From NCBI GenBank assembly GCA_027064585.1, contig JAMOPI010000003.1:1-64000 (forward strand): DNA of 64,000 nt. Reading direction: 5' to 3'. The notes beneath the pieces are model-generated. The model was given only the letters and a program-made list of their open reading frames with translations, was not told the DNA's origin and did not search any database. This DNA is from Candidatus Desulfofervidaceae bacterium. GTDB taxonomy: Bacteria > Desulfobacterota > Desulfofervidia > Desulfofervidales > Desulfofervidaceae. Each line of letters begins with the position of its first letter. The stretch's first letter is position 1. Made by a program: the position numbers and the translations under genes. Positions 34,436 through 44,155 of this stretch are shown piece after piece.

Positions 34436-34436
<1 letters not shown>

Positions 34437-34897
34437 TGCTTAAAAGGATTTTTCTTTTCTTTCTTTGGCCTGGTATTTGGTTTTTTCTTTCTGTGTTTTT
34501 AAGACCCGGTCTAGGAAGTGAATGGTGTTTTCTTGTGTTTAGTGTAAGCCTCTTTTGGCTCATTGCCTATGGAGGGAAAGGGTGTCTTTATGCCGTGTTT
34601 TTCTGGGGGGGTATACTGGATGTCTATAAAAGTAATGTTATTGGCATTCATTTGATTGGCCTTTTATGTCTTTTTTGGGTTGTCAGAATGATTCGTCCCA
34701 AACTGGTTTGGCACTATTATCTCACCCAAATAATTTATATCTTAGGAACATTTTTATTTTTTTATCTCTGGCGATATATGATGTATAGTGTTTTAGATAT
34801 GACCGAAGAGATGCCCCATTTTATCCAAGCTCTTTTGGATGCCTTAAAGGGTGGCATTATAACACCATTTTTGTATAAACTTTACAAATTTCATTGA
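34436..34897 (+). CDS. mreD: Rod-shape membrane protein MreD
   Basis: A 153-residue protein made of about five membrane helices with few polar residues, fitting MreD in size and position between mreC and mrdA. 'GGILDVYKSNVIGIHLIGLL' corresponds to the conserved G-x-x-x-D segment of the family. It overlaps mreC by one base. Confidence 0.82.
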
Positions 34898-34926
34898 CAT
34901 TAATAATTCACAAATAATGCACGATT

Positions 34927-36747
34927 ATGCCCCTTAACCAGGATCAAATTTTAAAAACTTGGAAAAAACGCCAAGCCTGGGCAAGAGGATTTGTCATTTT
35001 TTTCTTTCTTATTATCATTTTGCGTCTGGCCTATTTACAGATTTATCAGGGAGATTATTATGCCCTTCAGGCTGAAAATAATCGGATGGAGATAGAGAAA
35101 ATTCCTGCTCCACGCGGACGCATTTTTGACCGTAATGGCATCCTGCTGGCTAGTAACCGCCCTTGCTTTTGTCTCTTACTCTACCCCCAAAAGTTACCAC
35201 GTAAAAAGGAAGAGTTGGGAAAATACGCCCAATTTCTTAAACCTGTTTTGAAAAAGCCGGTTAAAGAAATTATGGATGAGCTAAAAAAGACCTTACGGTG
35301 TCCTCTAAGCCCAGTTTATCTAAAAAAGAAGCTTAAGTGGTCAGAGGTAGTTTACATTGAATCTCAAACCTATTTCTTTCCGGGATTACAGATTGTTTTC
35401 TGGCCCCTTCGGTGTTATCCCTTTCGTTCTCTTGCCGCGCATGTATTGGGCTATGTTGGTCCCATCACGGCCAAACAATTGCAATCCGGTCAATTCCCTG
35501 ATGCTGAGCCTACTGATTTTATTGGTCAAAGTGGAATAGAAAAGACCTATCAAAGACTTCTTGCAGGCAAAAAAGGAAAGAGGTATTTAGAAGTAGATGC
35601 CCTTGGACGCATCCTTAAAACACTTAAGAAGATAGAACCCATTCCCGGAGCTGACCTTTATCTAAGTATAGATGCCGCCCTTCAAAAGGAAGCAGAAAAA
35701 GAATTAAGAGGTAAAAGTGGGGCTATAATTGCCCTTGACCCCCAAAACGGTTATGTTCTGGCCTTGGCTAGTAGCCCCAGTTTTGACCCTAACCTTTTTG
35801 TTAAAGGAATGGATCAAAAAACCTGGCAGCGGCTTTTAAACAATCTTACCCATCCCTTACAAAATCGTGTTACCTTAGGTCTTTATCCACCTGGGTCTAT
35901 TTTTAAGATAGTTACTGCCTTAGCAGGTCTTCAGAGTAAGACGATCACTCCCCACACCCGTATTTATTGCAACGGAGGATTTCTTTTAGGTACACGTCTC
36001 TTTCGCTGTTGGAAAAGGAATGGTCATGGTTGGGTTGATCTTAAAAAGGCCATTGTTGAGTCTTGTGATGTGTATTTCTACCAATTGGGGTTCTGGCTGG
36101 GTATTAAAAGGTTGTCAGATTATGCCCTTAAATGTGGCTTTGGACAGAAAACAGGCATAGATATTCAAGAAAAAGCAGGGCTAGTGCCTACCCCTGCTTG
36201 GAAATGGAAGGTGTATAAGCGACGGTGGCAAAAGGGAGAGACTTTGAATGTGGCTATCGGGCAGGGTGCGCTTTTGGTAACTCCTTTACAAATTGCTCAG
36301 TTCTTTGTAGCCTTAGCTAATGGGGGAAAGATTTACAAACCACAATTGGTGCTAAAGATTGTATCACCTGAAGGAAAAATTATTAAGGAAAATGGGCCTG
36401 TGCTTGAAGGCAAGTTACCAGCAACAAAACAGCAGCTAAGATTAATCAAAGAGGCCTTGGCTGGAGTGATGAATAATCCCTTGGGTACAGGCTATAGGGC
36501 GCGTTCCCTTAGATTTAAAATGGCTGGAAAAACAGGCACAGCCCAGATTGCTTCCCTTCCGCAAAAGAAGAGTAGGAATGCTTCTATATTGCATAAAGAT
36601 CACGCCTGGTTTGCCGGTTTTGCCCCAGTGCAAAACCCTAAGATTGTTATCGTTGTACTCATTGAACACGGGGGGCATGGTGGTGCTGTCGCGGCGCCTA
36701 TTGCTCGTGATTTAGTAGAGTTTTATTTAAGTAAGGTGCAAAGATGA
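34927..36747 (+). CDS. mrdA: Penicillin-binding protein 2 (elongation transpeptidase)
   Basis: A 606-residue class B PBP. One TM near residues 18-38, the pedestal start 'PRGRIFDRNGILLASNRP', then the transpeptidase: S-x-x-K in 'PPGSIFKIV', S-x-D in 'ESCDVYFYQLG', K-T-G in 'MAGKTGTAQ'. It cross-links peptidoglycan along the cell side wall with RodA. The stop overlaps rodA by 4 nt. Confidence 0.95.
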   Translation: MPLNQDQILKTWKKRQAWARGFVIFFFLIIILRLAYLQIYQGDYYALQAENNRMEIEKIPAPRGRIFDRNGILLASNRPCFCLLLYPQKLPRKKEELGKYAQFLKPVLKKPVKEIMDELKKTLRCPLSPVYLKKKLKWSEVVYIESQTYFFPGLQIVFWPLRCYPFRSLAAHVLGYVGPITAKQLQSGQFPDAEPTDFIGQSGIEKTYQRLLAGKKGKRYLEVDALGRILKTLKKIEPIPGADLYLSIDAALQKEAEKELRGKSGAIIALDPQNGYVLALASSPSFDPNLFVKGMDQKTWQRLLNNLTHPLQNRVTLGLYPPGSIFKIVTALAGLQSKTITPHTRIYCNGGFLLGTRLFRCWKRNGHGWVDLKKAIVESCDVYFYQLGFWLGIKRLSDYALKCGFGQKTGIDIQEKAGLVPTPAWKWKVYKRRWQKGETLNVAIGQGALLVTPLQIAQFFVALANGGKIYKPQLVLKIVSPEGKIIKENGPVLEGKLPATKQQLRLIKEALAGVMNNPLGTGYRARSLRFKMAGKTGTAQIASLPQKKSRNASILHKDHAWFAGFAPVQNPKIVIVVLIEHGGHGGAVAAPIARDLVEFYLSKVQR

Positions 36748-37832
36748 GTGTTAAAGACCTTTCCTGGTGGATATTTGTGCTCCTCATAGGTATTGTTGTT
36801 TTAGGCTTACTTAACCTCTACAGTGCTACCTGCCAATTGGGAACTAAGGCCATTTTGTTTAAAAAGCAAGTTTGTTGGGTAGGGATAGGCTTTATTGCCC
36901 TAGTGATATTTAATTTTATGGATTACCGTAAACTTTACCTTTATGCCTACCCTATATATGTTGTTACTCTATGTCTTTTAGGAATGGTGTTGTTTCTTAG
37001 CCCTAAAATCATGGGAGCCAAACGCTGGCTTACTTTAGGAGTATGTACCTTTCAACCTTCAGAATTAGCCAAGCTGGTATTGATTGTTATTCTTTCCTAT
37101 CATTTCAGTAGAACCGAGACTGGAGAACAGAACCTCAAATCTTTTATAACCGGAGCCCTCCTTACCCTTATGCCTGTATTTTTAATCATTCTAGAGCCGG
37201 ATCTAGGGACGGCCTTAATTTTACTCATCTTGTTTGTAAGCTTATGTATCTTTGCCCATGTAAACCCCAAGTATCTTTTGGTTTGTGTTTTAATTTGTCT
37301 CATTTTTTCTCCTTTTGTTTGGGAGTACGGCTTAAAGACTTACCAAAAGGCCAGGATCATTGCCTTTCTTTATCCGCAAGAAGATCTTTATGGTGTTGGC
37401 TACCATATTACGCAATCCAAAATTGCTGTTGGTTCAGGCAGACTTTGGGGAAAGGGTTTTTTAAAAGGCACGCAAACCCAACTTCGGTTTTTACCTGAAC
37501 ACTACACCGATTTTATCTTTTCGGTCTTTGCGGAAGAATGGGGATTTATTGGTTGTATAGGACTCTTGGGGTTATATTTAAGTATTATCCTTATGGGCCT
37601 TAAGATTTGCCAAAAGACAACAGAGCCTTTCAGTTATCTGCTGGCCACAGGTATTGTAATCATGTTTTTTGGGCAAACGGTCATCAACATTGGTATGGCC
37701 TTGGGGCTCTTACCAGTAGTAGGGGTACCCTTGCCCTTTATGAGCTATGGTGGTTCAGCCATTTTGACGAACTTCATCGCCTTTGGTATTCTGATGAAGA
37801 TTGGGAGAAGAAGATTGATGACTGGTGGTTAA
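36744..37832 (+). CDS. rodA: Peptidoglycan glycosyltransferase RodA
   Basis: A 362-residue SEDS protein with about ten membrane helices. Signature 'GAKRWLTLGVCTFQPSELAKL' and the catalytic-loop region 'LPEHYTDFIFSVFAEEWGFIG', and 'GVPLPFMSYGGSAILTNF' are all present. It polymerises glycan strands in complex with PBP2. Last gene of the operon; two palindromic repeats follow. Confidence 0.95.
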   Translation: MSVKDLSWWIFVLLIGIVVLGLLNLYSATCQLGTKAILFKKQVCWVGIGFIALVIFNFMDYRKLYLYAYPIYVVTLCLLGMVLFLSPKIMGAKRWLTLGVCTFQPSELAKLVLIVILSYHFSRTETGEQNLKSFITGALLTLMPVFLIILEPDLGTALILLILFVSLCIFAHVNPKYLLVCVLICLIFSPFVWEYGLKTYQKARIIAFLYPQEDLYGVGYHITQSKIAVGSGRLWGKGFLKGTQTQLRFLPEHYTDFIFSVFAEEWGFIGCIGLLGLYLSIILMGLKICQKTTEPFSYLLATGIVIMFFGQTVINIGMALGLLPVVGVPLPFMSYGGSAILTNFIAFGILMKIGRRRLMTGG

Positions 37833-37859
37833 TACTGATATGGTGAAAAATAATTATAG

Positions 37860-38046
37860 TATTCCGCAAAAATTGATGAATTTCCTTTCTTCCTTACTTA
37901 CAGAAATTATACGCCAAGGCCTCGTTAGGTGGTCAAGGGTCTACGCTCGCTGTGGACCTGCGCTAAAGGCGCAGGCTGCACCTTTTGGGCTTGCCCTTGA
38001 CCACACTCGGCCTTGGCAAAAAGAAAAAATCGGAAGGAGAAAGGGG
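37860..38046. repeat. Long palindromic repeat, copy C (variant)
   Basis: Perfect stems GCCAAGGCC (37913-37921 with 38009-38017) and GTGGTCAAGGG (37929-37939 with 37994-38004), with an inner CTGCGC/GCGCAG hairpin. Left flank shared with copy B. Outer T-rich and A-rich arms are also roughly complementary. Confidence 0.65.
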
Positions 38047-38054
38047 AAAAAGAA

Positions 38055-38206
38055 AATTTTCCTTTTTCCTTCCAACCCCAAATGAAGAGTCAGCGCCGAA
38101 GCGAGCGAGGTCAAGGCTGGCTGCTAAGCCACCCGTAGGGCTTGGCCTTGACCGCTAAGCGAGCGGAGGCGCTATAATTATGATTGGGCCTTGGAAGAAA
38201 AAAGGT
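38055..38206. repeat. Long palindromic repeat, copy D
   Basis: AGCGCC (38092-38097) pairs with GGCGCT (38168-38173) and GGTCAAGGC (38109-38117) with GCCTTGACC (38145-38153). Outer arms CCTTTTTCCTTCCAA / TTGGAAGAAAAAAGG extend it. It carries CTATAATTATG like copy B. Copies C and D fill the 444-bp rodA-folD gap. Confidence 0.7.
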
Positions 38207-38276
38207 CTCCACAAATTACATAGAATTATGCGGTTAACTATAATTTTTTATATAACAAAATAAACCAAGGAGGGAC

Positions 38277-39137
38277 ATGATGGCAAGGTTAATAAGCGGG
38301 AAGGATATCGCGGCCGCAATTAGGGAAGAACTGGCGGCAGAGATAAAGGAACTTACGGCAAAGGGTAACAGGCCTCCTTGTTTGGCCGTAGTTTGGGTAG
38401 GAGATGACCCTGCTTCTGCTACGTATGTCCGCGCCAAAGGCAAGGCCTGTGAAAAGATTGGGATGCAGTTTAAGTTACATCACCTAAAAGAGGATGTGTC
38501 TGAAGAAGAGCTCTTAAGCCTCTTGCAGGAACTCAATGCAGACAAAGAAGTAGATGCCATGCTTGTGCAACTGCCCTTGCCTAAGCACATCTCTGAAAAG
38601 AAGGTTATAGAAACCATTGCCCCGGACAAAGATGCCGATGGCTTTCATCCCTATAACCTTGGCCGACTTTTAATGGGAGAGCCAACTTTTGTTCCCTGTA
38701 CGCCGGCCGGTATCCTAGAACTGTTTAAGCGTTCAGACATAGACACAAAAGGGAAAGAAGTGGTCATCATTGGTCGTAGTAATATTGTGGGCAAGCCCAT
38801 GGCTGCCCTGCTTATGCAGAAAAAAACCGGCAATGCCACGGTTACTGTCTGTCATACGGCGACCAAGGATATTACCTTTCACACCAAGAGGGCCGATATC
38901 CTCATCGTTGCCGCAGGTCAGCCTAAGATGATTAAGGCAGATATGGTTAAAGAAGGGGCGGTCGTTATAGATGTGGGTATTCATCGCACCGAAAGCGGGC
39001 TTTGTGGGGATGTGGACTTTGAAGAGGTAGAACCAAAGGTTTCTGCCATTACGCCTGTCCCTGGTGGTGTAGGTCCAATGACGGTGGCCATGCTTTTAAA
39101 GAATACCTTACAGGCATATAAAATGAGGATGAGGTAA
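38277..39137 (+). CDS. folD: FolD, methylene-tetrahydrofolate dehydrogenase/cyclohydrolase
   Basis: A 286-residue bifunctional enzyme interconverting 5,10-methylene-, methenyl- and 10-formyl-THF. Catalytic Lys in 'YVRAKGKACEKIG', folate-binding 'QLPLPKHI' and 'DADGFHPYNLGRLL', 'PCTPAGILEL', and NAD(P) loop 'IGRSNIVGKPMAALL' are intact. Ribosome site AAGGAGGG. It begins a three-gene run with mtnA and ilvE. It could serve C1 metabolism or the purine pathway. Confidence 0.95.
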   Translation: MMARLISGKDIAAAIREELAAEIKELTAKGNRPPCLAVVWVGDDPASATYVRAKGKACEKIGMQFKLHHLKEDVSEEELLSLLQELNADKEVDAMLVQLPLPKHISEKKVIETIAPDKDADGFHPYNLGRLLMGEPTFVPCTPAGILELFKRSDIDTKGKEVVIIGRSNIVGKPMAALLMQKKTGNATVTVCHTATKDITFHTKRADILIVAAGQPKMIKADMVKEGAVVIDVGIHRTESGLCGDVDFEEVEPKVSAITPVPGGVGPMTVAMLLKNTLQAYKMRMR

Positions 39138-39155
39138 ATGCATAGGGAGGAAGGC

Positions 39156-40184
39156 ATGAAAGTCAAGCCCATCTTTTGGCAGGATGATGCGGTCATGATC
39201 CTGGATCAGCGGCTTCTACCCTGGCAGATTAAATATTTAAAGTGCACGAAGGTGCAACAAGTGGCTAAATCCATTAAAAACATGGCTATTAGAGGGGCGC
39301 CAGCCATTGGCATTGCTGCGGCCATGGGAGTTGCCTTAGGCGTGCAAGGACTAAAGAGCAAGCGTGGTCTAGAAAAGAAATTTGACAGGTTTTGTGAAAT
39401 CATTGCCCAAAGTCGTCCTACCGCTAGAAACCTATTTTGGGCCTTAGAACGGATGAAAAGGGTTTTTGAGGCTAATAAAGAAAAATCGTTAGAAGAATTA
39501 AAAGAAATGCTTAAAAAAGAGGCGCAGACAATTTTAGAGGAAGACATTGCCATTAATAAACGTATCGGTCAACAGGGCAAGCACTTAATTAAACCGGGCA
39601 TGACCGTTCTTACCCATTGTAATGCTGGTGCTTTGGCCACAGGTGGTTATGGTACGGCCCTAGGTATTATCCGGGCAGCTTGGGAGGCAGACATTAAATT
39701 TCAGGTCATCGCTGATGAAACACGACCTTATTTACAAGGAGCGAGACTTACGGCCTGGGAGCTTAAGCAAGAAGGTATCCCGGTAACGGTAATTTCAGAT
39801 AACACTGCTGGTTATCTTATGGCTCAAGGGAAGATTGACCTTATCATTGTCGGTGCAGACCGCATTGCGGCCAATGGCGATACGGCCAATAAGATTGGCA
39901 CCTATAGCCTGGCGGTGCTAGCAGCAAAACACAATATTCCCTTTTATGTTGCTGCTCCTTTTTCTACTTTTGATTTAAATATTCCTGATGGAAAGGCCAT
40001 CCCTATAGAAGAGCGTTCTGGTGAAGAAGTAATTTACATTGGGCGTAAAAGGGTTTGCCCTGAAGGCGTAAATGCGTTATATTACGCCTTTGATGTTACG
40101 CCGGTAGAACTTATTACGGGGATTGTGACAGAAGAGGGCATTTTAAGGCCCCCATTTAAGAAAGAGATAAGGAATTTTGTATAG
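39156..40184 (+). CDS. mtnA: MtnA, methylthioribose-1-phosphate isomerase
   Basis: A 342-residue eIF2B-like isomerase of the methionine salvage pathway. 'AIRGAPAIGIAAAMG', catalytic Cys in 'LTHCNAGALATGGYGTA', and Asp in 'IIVGADRIAANGDTANKIGTY' are present. The ATG at 39156 with GGGAGGA is chosen over 39138. No other salvage gene is next to it; in anaerobes MtnA often acts in a shunt or in purine-related isomerisation. Confidence 0.93.
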   Translation: MKVKPIFWQDDAVMILDQRLLPWQIKYLKCTKVQQVAKSIKNMAIRGAPAIGIAAAMGVALGVQGLKSKRGLEKKFDRFCEIIAQSRPTARNLFWALERMKRVFEANKEKSLEELKEMLKKEAQTILEEDIAINKRIGQQGKHLIKPGMTVLTHCNAGALATGGYGTALGIIRAAWEADIKFQVIADETRPYLQGARLTAWELKQEGIPVTVISDNTAGYLMAQGKIDLIIVGADRIAANGDTANKIGTYSLAVLAAKHNIPFYVAAPFSTFDLNIPDGKAIPIEERSGEEVIYIGRKRVCPEGVNALYYAFDVTPVELITGIVTEEGILRPPFKKEIRNFV

Positions 40185-40193
40185 GAGGAAGCG

Positions 40194-41114
40194 ATGGTTG
40201 CCAAGGCAAAATACATCTGGATGGATGGGAAATTAATCAATTGGGATGAGGCCAAGGTGCATATCCTTACCCATACCCTGCACTACGGTCTAGGTGTGTT
40301 TGAGGGCATTCGTTGTTATGCCTGTGCGGACGGTAGATCAGCGGTGTTTCGGCTTAAGGATCATATACGGCGTCTATTTGATTCAGCCAAAATTGTGATG
40401 ATGGGATTGCCCTATACACAGGAAGAAATCTACAATGCCACCTTAGAGACCCTTAAGGCTAACGGACAAAAAGAGGCCTACATTCGCCCGCTTGCCTTTA
40501 TTGGTGAAGGAGTGATGGGGTTACATCCGCAAGATAATCCTATTCATGTTGCCATTGTTACCTGGGAATGGGGGGCTTATCTTGGTGAAGAGGGACTTAA
40601 AAACGGCATCCGGGTGAAGGTTTCTTCCTTTAACCGGCATTATGTTAATGCCATGATGACTAAGGCCAAGGTGGTAGGTAACTATGTCAATTCCATCTTG
40701 GCCAAACTAGAAGTAACCAAAGCCGGTTATGACGAGGCCATTATGTTAGATACTGAAGGCTATGTCTCTGAAGCCACTGGCGAGAACCTGTTTATTGTTA
40801 GAGACGGTGTCTTAAAGACTACTCCTTTAACCTCAGTCTTACCTGGCATTACGCGTGATTCTCTTATCACCTTAGCCAAAGACAATAATTATGCAGTAAT
40901 AGAAGAACGTTTTACCAGGGATGAACTTTATATAGCCGATGAGGCCTTTTTCTGTGGCACGGCGGCCGAGGTTACCCCGATAAGAGAAGTAGATGACCGC
41001 CAAATTGGGGTAGGCAAACCAGGTCCGATTACGAGAAAAATGCAATCTTTATATTTTGATGTCGTAAGAGGGAAGGTAGAGAAGTATTACCATTGGCTTG
41101 ATTTTGTGGAGTGA
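40194..41114 (+). CDS. ilvE: Branched-chain amino acid aminotransferase
   Basis: A 306-residue class IV PLP enzyme. '[32 protein letters not shown]' is the family start; PLP Lys lies in '[16 protein letters not shown]', and '[11 protein letters not shown]' and '[12 protein letters not shown]' complete the signature. It transaminates Leu, Ile and Val. AGGAGG site 5-8 nt before the ATG. It converges with the ABC gene, overlapping it by 28 nt. Confidence 0.94.
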   Translation: MVAKAKYIWMDGKLINWDEAKVHILTHTLHYGLGVFEGIRCYACADGRSAVFRLKDHIRRLFDSAKIVMMGLPYTQEEIYNATLETLKANGQKEAYIRPLAFIGEGVMGLHPQDNPIHVAIVTWEWGAYLGEEGLKNGIRVKVSSFNRHYVNAMMTKAKVVGNYVNSILAKLEVTKAGYDEAIMLDTEGYVSEATGENLFIVRDGVLKTTPLTSVLPGITRDSLITLAKDNNYAVIEERFTRDELYIADEAFFCGTAAEVTPIREVDDRQIGVGKPGPITRKMQSLYFDVVRGKVEKYYHWLDFVE

Positions 41115-41881
41115 TTTATAGTTATCCAAAAGCGGCCAAAGCGCCTTTGGACATAGATATTTAAATCAAAGGTCTGAGAAAGGAGATTGTTGGTTAAAAC
41201 CTCTTCTTTTCCTCCTTGCGCCAACACACGCCCCTCTTTTAAAAGCAGGACATGCGTAAAGAGGGGCGTAATTTCTTCTATGTGATGTGTTACTAAGATA
41301 ACCGTAGCTGAAGGAGCAATCCTTTCTAAATCAAAAAGAAATTGTTCTCTGGTTGTTAAGTCTAATCCTGATAACGGTTCATCCAAAACAAGTAAGTCCG
41401 GTTTAGCCATCAAGGCGCGTGCTAAAAGGGTGCGTTGTTTTTCGCCTTGAGAAAGGGTGCTAAATGGTCTTTGGGCCAGCTGAAGAATATCTAATCTTTC
41501 TAAGAGTAGAATAGCCCTTTTATAATCTTCTTTTTCTGGTTCTACCCAAAGGCCAAAGCTGGCATATTTACCGCTAATGACGGCATTTATCACCCTTTGG
41601 GTAGGTGGAATTTCGGCTAGAAGTTCTTGTGAGATCCAACCAATGTGTCTTCTCAATTCCCTTAAATCAGATTTCCCATACCGCCTTCCCAAAACCATTA
41701 CCTCACCCTTACTTGGCCAAAGATAACCAGCTACAATACGCAAAAGGGAAGTTTTTCCCGCCCCATTTGCCCCTACAACTGCCCAATGTTCTCCTTTCTT
41801 AATGGTCCAAGAAATATTGTCTAGAATGGTCTGATGCCCTCTAAACAAAGAGATTTCCTTTAAAGCTACTATCTCGCCCAT
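41087..41881 (-). CDS. Solitary ABC-transporter ATPase
   Basis: A 264-residue ABC ATPase: Walker A 'GANGAGKTS', signature 'LSQGEKQR', Walker B '[12 protein letters not shown]', H-loop 'VTHHIEEI'. The pattern '[25 protein letters not shown]' is like the YlmA/ModF group of soluble ATPases. No permease gene adjoins it. I use the ATG at 41881; the longer frame upstream is unlikely. Divergent from the reductase gene. Confidence 0.85.
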   Translation of the reverse strand: MGEIVALKEISLFRGHQTILDNISWTIKKGEHWAVVGANGAGKTSLLRIVAGYLWPSKGEVMVLGRRYGKSDLRELRRHIGWISQELLAEIPPTQRVINAVISGKYASFGLWVEPEKEDYKRAILLLERLDILQLAQRPFSTLSQGEKQRTLLARALMAKPDLLVLDEPLSGLDLTTREQFLFDLERIAPSATVILVTHHIEEITPLFTHVLLLKEGRVLAQGGKEEVLTNNLLSQTFDLNIYVQRRFGRFWITINHSTKSSQW

Positions 41882-41995
41882 AATGATTAGATAACACAGG
41901 AATATAGGAGAAACAAGACAAAACACTTGCGAAGGTAGGGTATTTGTGGCATTATAGCAGCAACCTTAATTTATTTGGGGCAAAAGGGGATTCCT

Positions 41996-42967
41996 TTGTA
42001 TCATGTTTTAGTTACTGGAGCCACAGGTTTTATTGGCAGTCACTTGGTAGAGGCACTTTTAACGCAAGGGCATGAAGTCTATTGTTTGGTGCGAGACAAA
42101 ACTCGCCTGCGGTGGCTTGCTGGTTTACCCATAAACATTATAGAAGGAGACTGTACGGATTTCTCGTCCTTAAAATTGCCGCAGGTAGAGGTTATTTATC
42201 ACTTGGCCGGACGGGTAAAGGCTAAAAAAACAGTTACCTTTTATCAGGTTAATGTTTACGGTACTATAAATTTGCTTAAGGCCATTGTGCAGCAAAAACT
42301 TAAGTTAAAAAAGTTTATTTTTGTATCTACGCTAGCCGTGCATGGACTACCTGATGTAAGGGTTATCAGAGCGGATGATCCTCCCTTTCCTCAAACGCAT
42401 TATGCCAAGAGTAAATACTTGGCCGAGCAGGTCGTTATGGCTTATAAAGATATATTTCCGGTGGTTATTCTTCGTCCTACAGCCGTTTATGGACCAAGGG
42501 ATAAAGAATTCTTGGGTTATCTTCAATGTATCAAACATGGCCTTGCCCCGGTCTTAAATCCAAAAGGAATATTGAGCTTTTGTTATGTAAAGGATTTGGT
42601 GGGCTTTTTACTGGCTGCTTTAGAAAAAGAGGTGCCAAGTGGAAAGGTTCTTCTTATCTCTGATGGACAAGCATATACCTGGGAAGAGGCCGTTTCTGTT
42701 ATTGCTAGACAAATGCAGAAAAAACCTCTTTTGCTTAAGCCTCCTAAATATTTGGCTTTCCTTCTTGCCCTCATGGCTGAGGGTATAAGTCTCTTTTTAG
42801 ATCAGCCTCTTATTTTCTCCCGTGATAAGCTTAAAGAAATCTTCCAAAAAAGCTGGTTTTGTGATATTGCAGAAACATGCAATATTTTGGGTTATATCCC
42901 CCAGTATGATTTTACGAGAGGAATGCAGGAGACAGTTGAGTGGTATCAAAAAAGGGGATGGTTGTAG
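41996..42967 (+). CDS. cerR: NAD-dependent SDR reductase, probable ceramide reductase CerR
   Basis: A 323-residue extended SDR: 'VLVTGATGFIGSHLVEALL' binds the dinucleotide, 'YHLAGRVKAKK' follows, and the catalytic Tyr-Lys is in 'THYAKSKYLAEQ'. On its own it would be called an epimerase/dehydratase, but it lies 3 nt ahead of a serine-palmitoyltransferase-like gene, followed by a GNAT acyltransferase. In Caulobacter the SDR in this gene set (CerR) reduces the 3-keto group of the sphingoid product. The start is a TTG at 41996 placed by AAGGGG; a TTG at 41975 is an alternative. Confidence 0.72.
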   Translation: MYHVLVTGATGFIGSHLVEALLTQGHEVYCLVRDKTRLRWLAGLPINIIEGDCTDFSSLKLPQVEVIYHLAGRVKAKKTVTFYQVNVYGTINLLKAIVQQKLKLKKFIFVSTLAVHGLPDVRVIRADDPPFPQTHYAKSKYLAEQVVMAYKDIFPVVILRPTAVYGPRDKEFLGYLQCIKHGLAPVLNPKGILSFCYVKDLVGFLLAALEKEVPSGKVLLISDGQAYTWEEAVSVIARQMQKKPLLLKPPKYLAFLLALMAEGISLFLDQPLIFSRDKLKEIFQKSWFCDIAETCNILGYIPQYDFTRGMQETVEWYQKRGWL

Positions 42968-42970
42968 AAA

Positions 42971-44155
42971 ATGGATATCTTTGCCAAGTGCTTTGCTTTT
43001 AAGAACAGGTTAGAAACGGTTAAACAAGGAGGGCAGTATTTTTATTTTCGCAAGATTTGCTCGGTGCAGGGCCCAGAGGTTATCTGTAAAGGCCGGCGTA
43101 TGATTATGCTTGGCTCTAATAATTACCTGGGCTTGACTGAGGATCCGAGGGTAAAAGAGGCGGCCATTGTTGCTATTAAAAAATATGGAACTGGATGTGC
43201 TGGATCTCGTCTTTTAAATGGTACGATAGATATACATGAAGAATTAGAAGCGCAGATTGCTCAATTCTTTCACCAAGAGGCAGCAATAGTCTTTTCTACC
43301 GGCATGCAGGCCAATCTTGGTTGTATTCAGGCCTTGGTGGACAATGGGTCTATTGCTATTTTGGATAAATATGACCATGCTAGTATTATTGATGGCTGTC
43401 GGCTAGCATTAGGGGAGTTTAAGCGGTATCCTCATAATGATATGGGTGCTTTGGAGAAATTACTGGATAAATATAAAGATAAGGAAAAGCTGATTATTGT
43501 AGATGGTGTCTTTAGTATGGAAGGAGATTTAGCCAATCTGCCACAAATTGTCAGGTTGGCTAGGCAGTATGATGCGAGGGTCATGGTGGACGATGCTCAC
43601 GGTATTGGAGTAATGGGTAAAAACGGTAGGGGTACAGCGGAACATTTTGGTTTAGAAAAAGAAGTAGATATTATTATGGGCACCTTCAGTAAGTCCCTGG
43701 CTACTATTGGTGGTTTTATTACTGCCTGTAAGGAGGTAGTAGAATATATAAAACATGTAGGAAGGGCATTTCTTTTTAGTGCCAGTCTTGCTCCACCCCT
43801 CGTGGCGGCGGCCAGCATGGCCTTTAGAATTATTGAGAAAGAGCCTGAGCGCCGTAAACGCCTGTGGGATAACACTCATTTTTGGTTAAATGGCTTAAAA
43901 TCTCTTGGCTTTGACACAGGTCATAGTACTACCCCTGTTGTGCCGGTAATTATCGGCGATGCAGAAAAGACATTTGAAATGTGTCGTCTTCTAGAAGAAG
44001 AAGGTGTTTTTGTTAGCCCGGTTGTTCCTCCTGCCGTTCCGCCTGGACGGGCTCTTTTACGCACCAGTCTTATGGCCACGCATACTCAGGAACAACTAGA
44101 ACGGGCCTTAGATGCCTTTGCTAAAACTGGCCGTAAGTTAGGGATTATCCCGTGA
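42971..44155 (+). CDS. spt: Alpha-oxoamine synthase, probable serine palmitoyltransferase
   Basis: A 394-residue PLP enzyme that would condense serine with an acyl thioester to 3-keto-sphinganine. PLP Lys is in '[13 protein letters not shown]', the stacking His in 'YDHASIIDG', and '[11 protein letters not shown]' is the aldimine loop. The stretches '[21 protein letters not shown]', '[14 protein letters not shown]' and the C-terminal '[17 protein letters not shown]' resemble Bacteroides and other bacterial Spt more than BioF or Kbl, and no biotin or threonine gene is near. A stop-start GTGA overlap links it to the GNAT gene. Confidence 0.75.
   Translation: MDIFAKCFAFKNRLETVKQGGQYFYFRKICSVQGPEVICKGRRMIMLGSNNYLGLTEDPRVKEAAIVAIKKYGTGCAGSRLLNGTIDIHEELEAQIAQFFHQEAAIVFSTGMQANLGCIQALVDNGSIAILDKYDHASIIDGCRLALGEFKRYPHNDMGALEKLLDKYKDKEKLIIVDGVFSMEGDLANLPQIVRLARQYDARVMVDDAHGIGVMGKNGRGTAEHFGLEKEVDIIMGTFSKSLATIGGFITACKEVVEYIKHVGRAFLFSASLAPPLVAAASMAFRIIEKEPERRKRLWDNTHFWLNGLKSLGFDTGHSTTPVVPVIIGDAEKTFEMCRLLEEEGVFVSPVVPPAVPPGRALLRTSLMATHTQEQLERALDAFAKTGRKLGIIP

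Noticed and set aside
42971-44155. BioF or Kbl (biotin or threonine pathway)
   Set aside because: Possible from the fold, but the C-terminal block, the gene partners and the lack of biotin or threonine genes favour Spt. Phylogeny would settle it.
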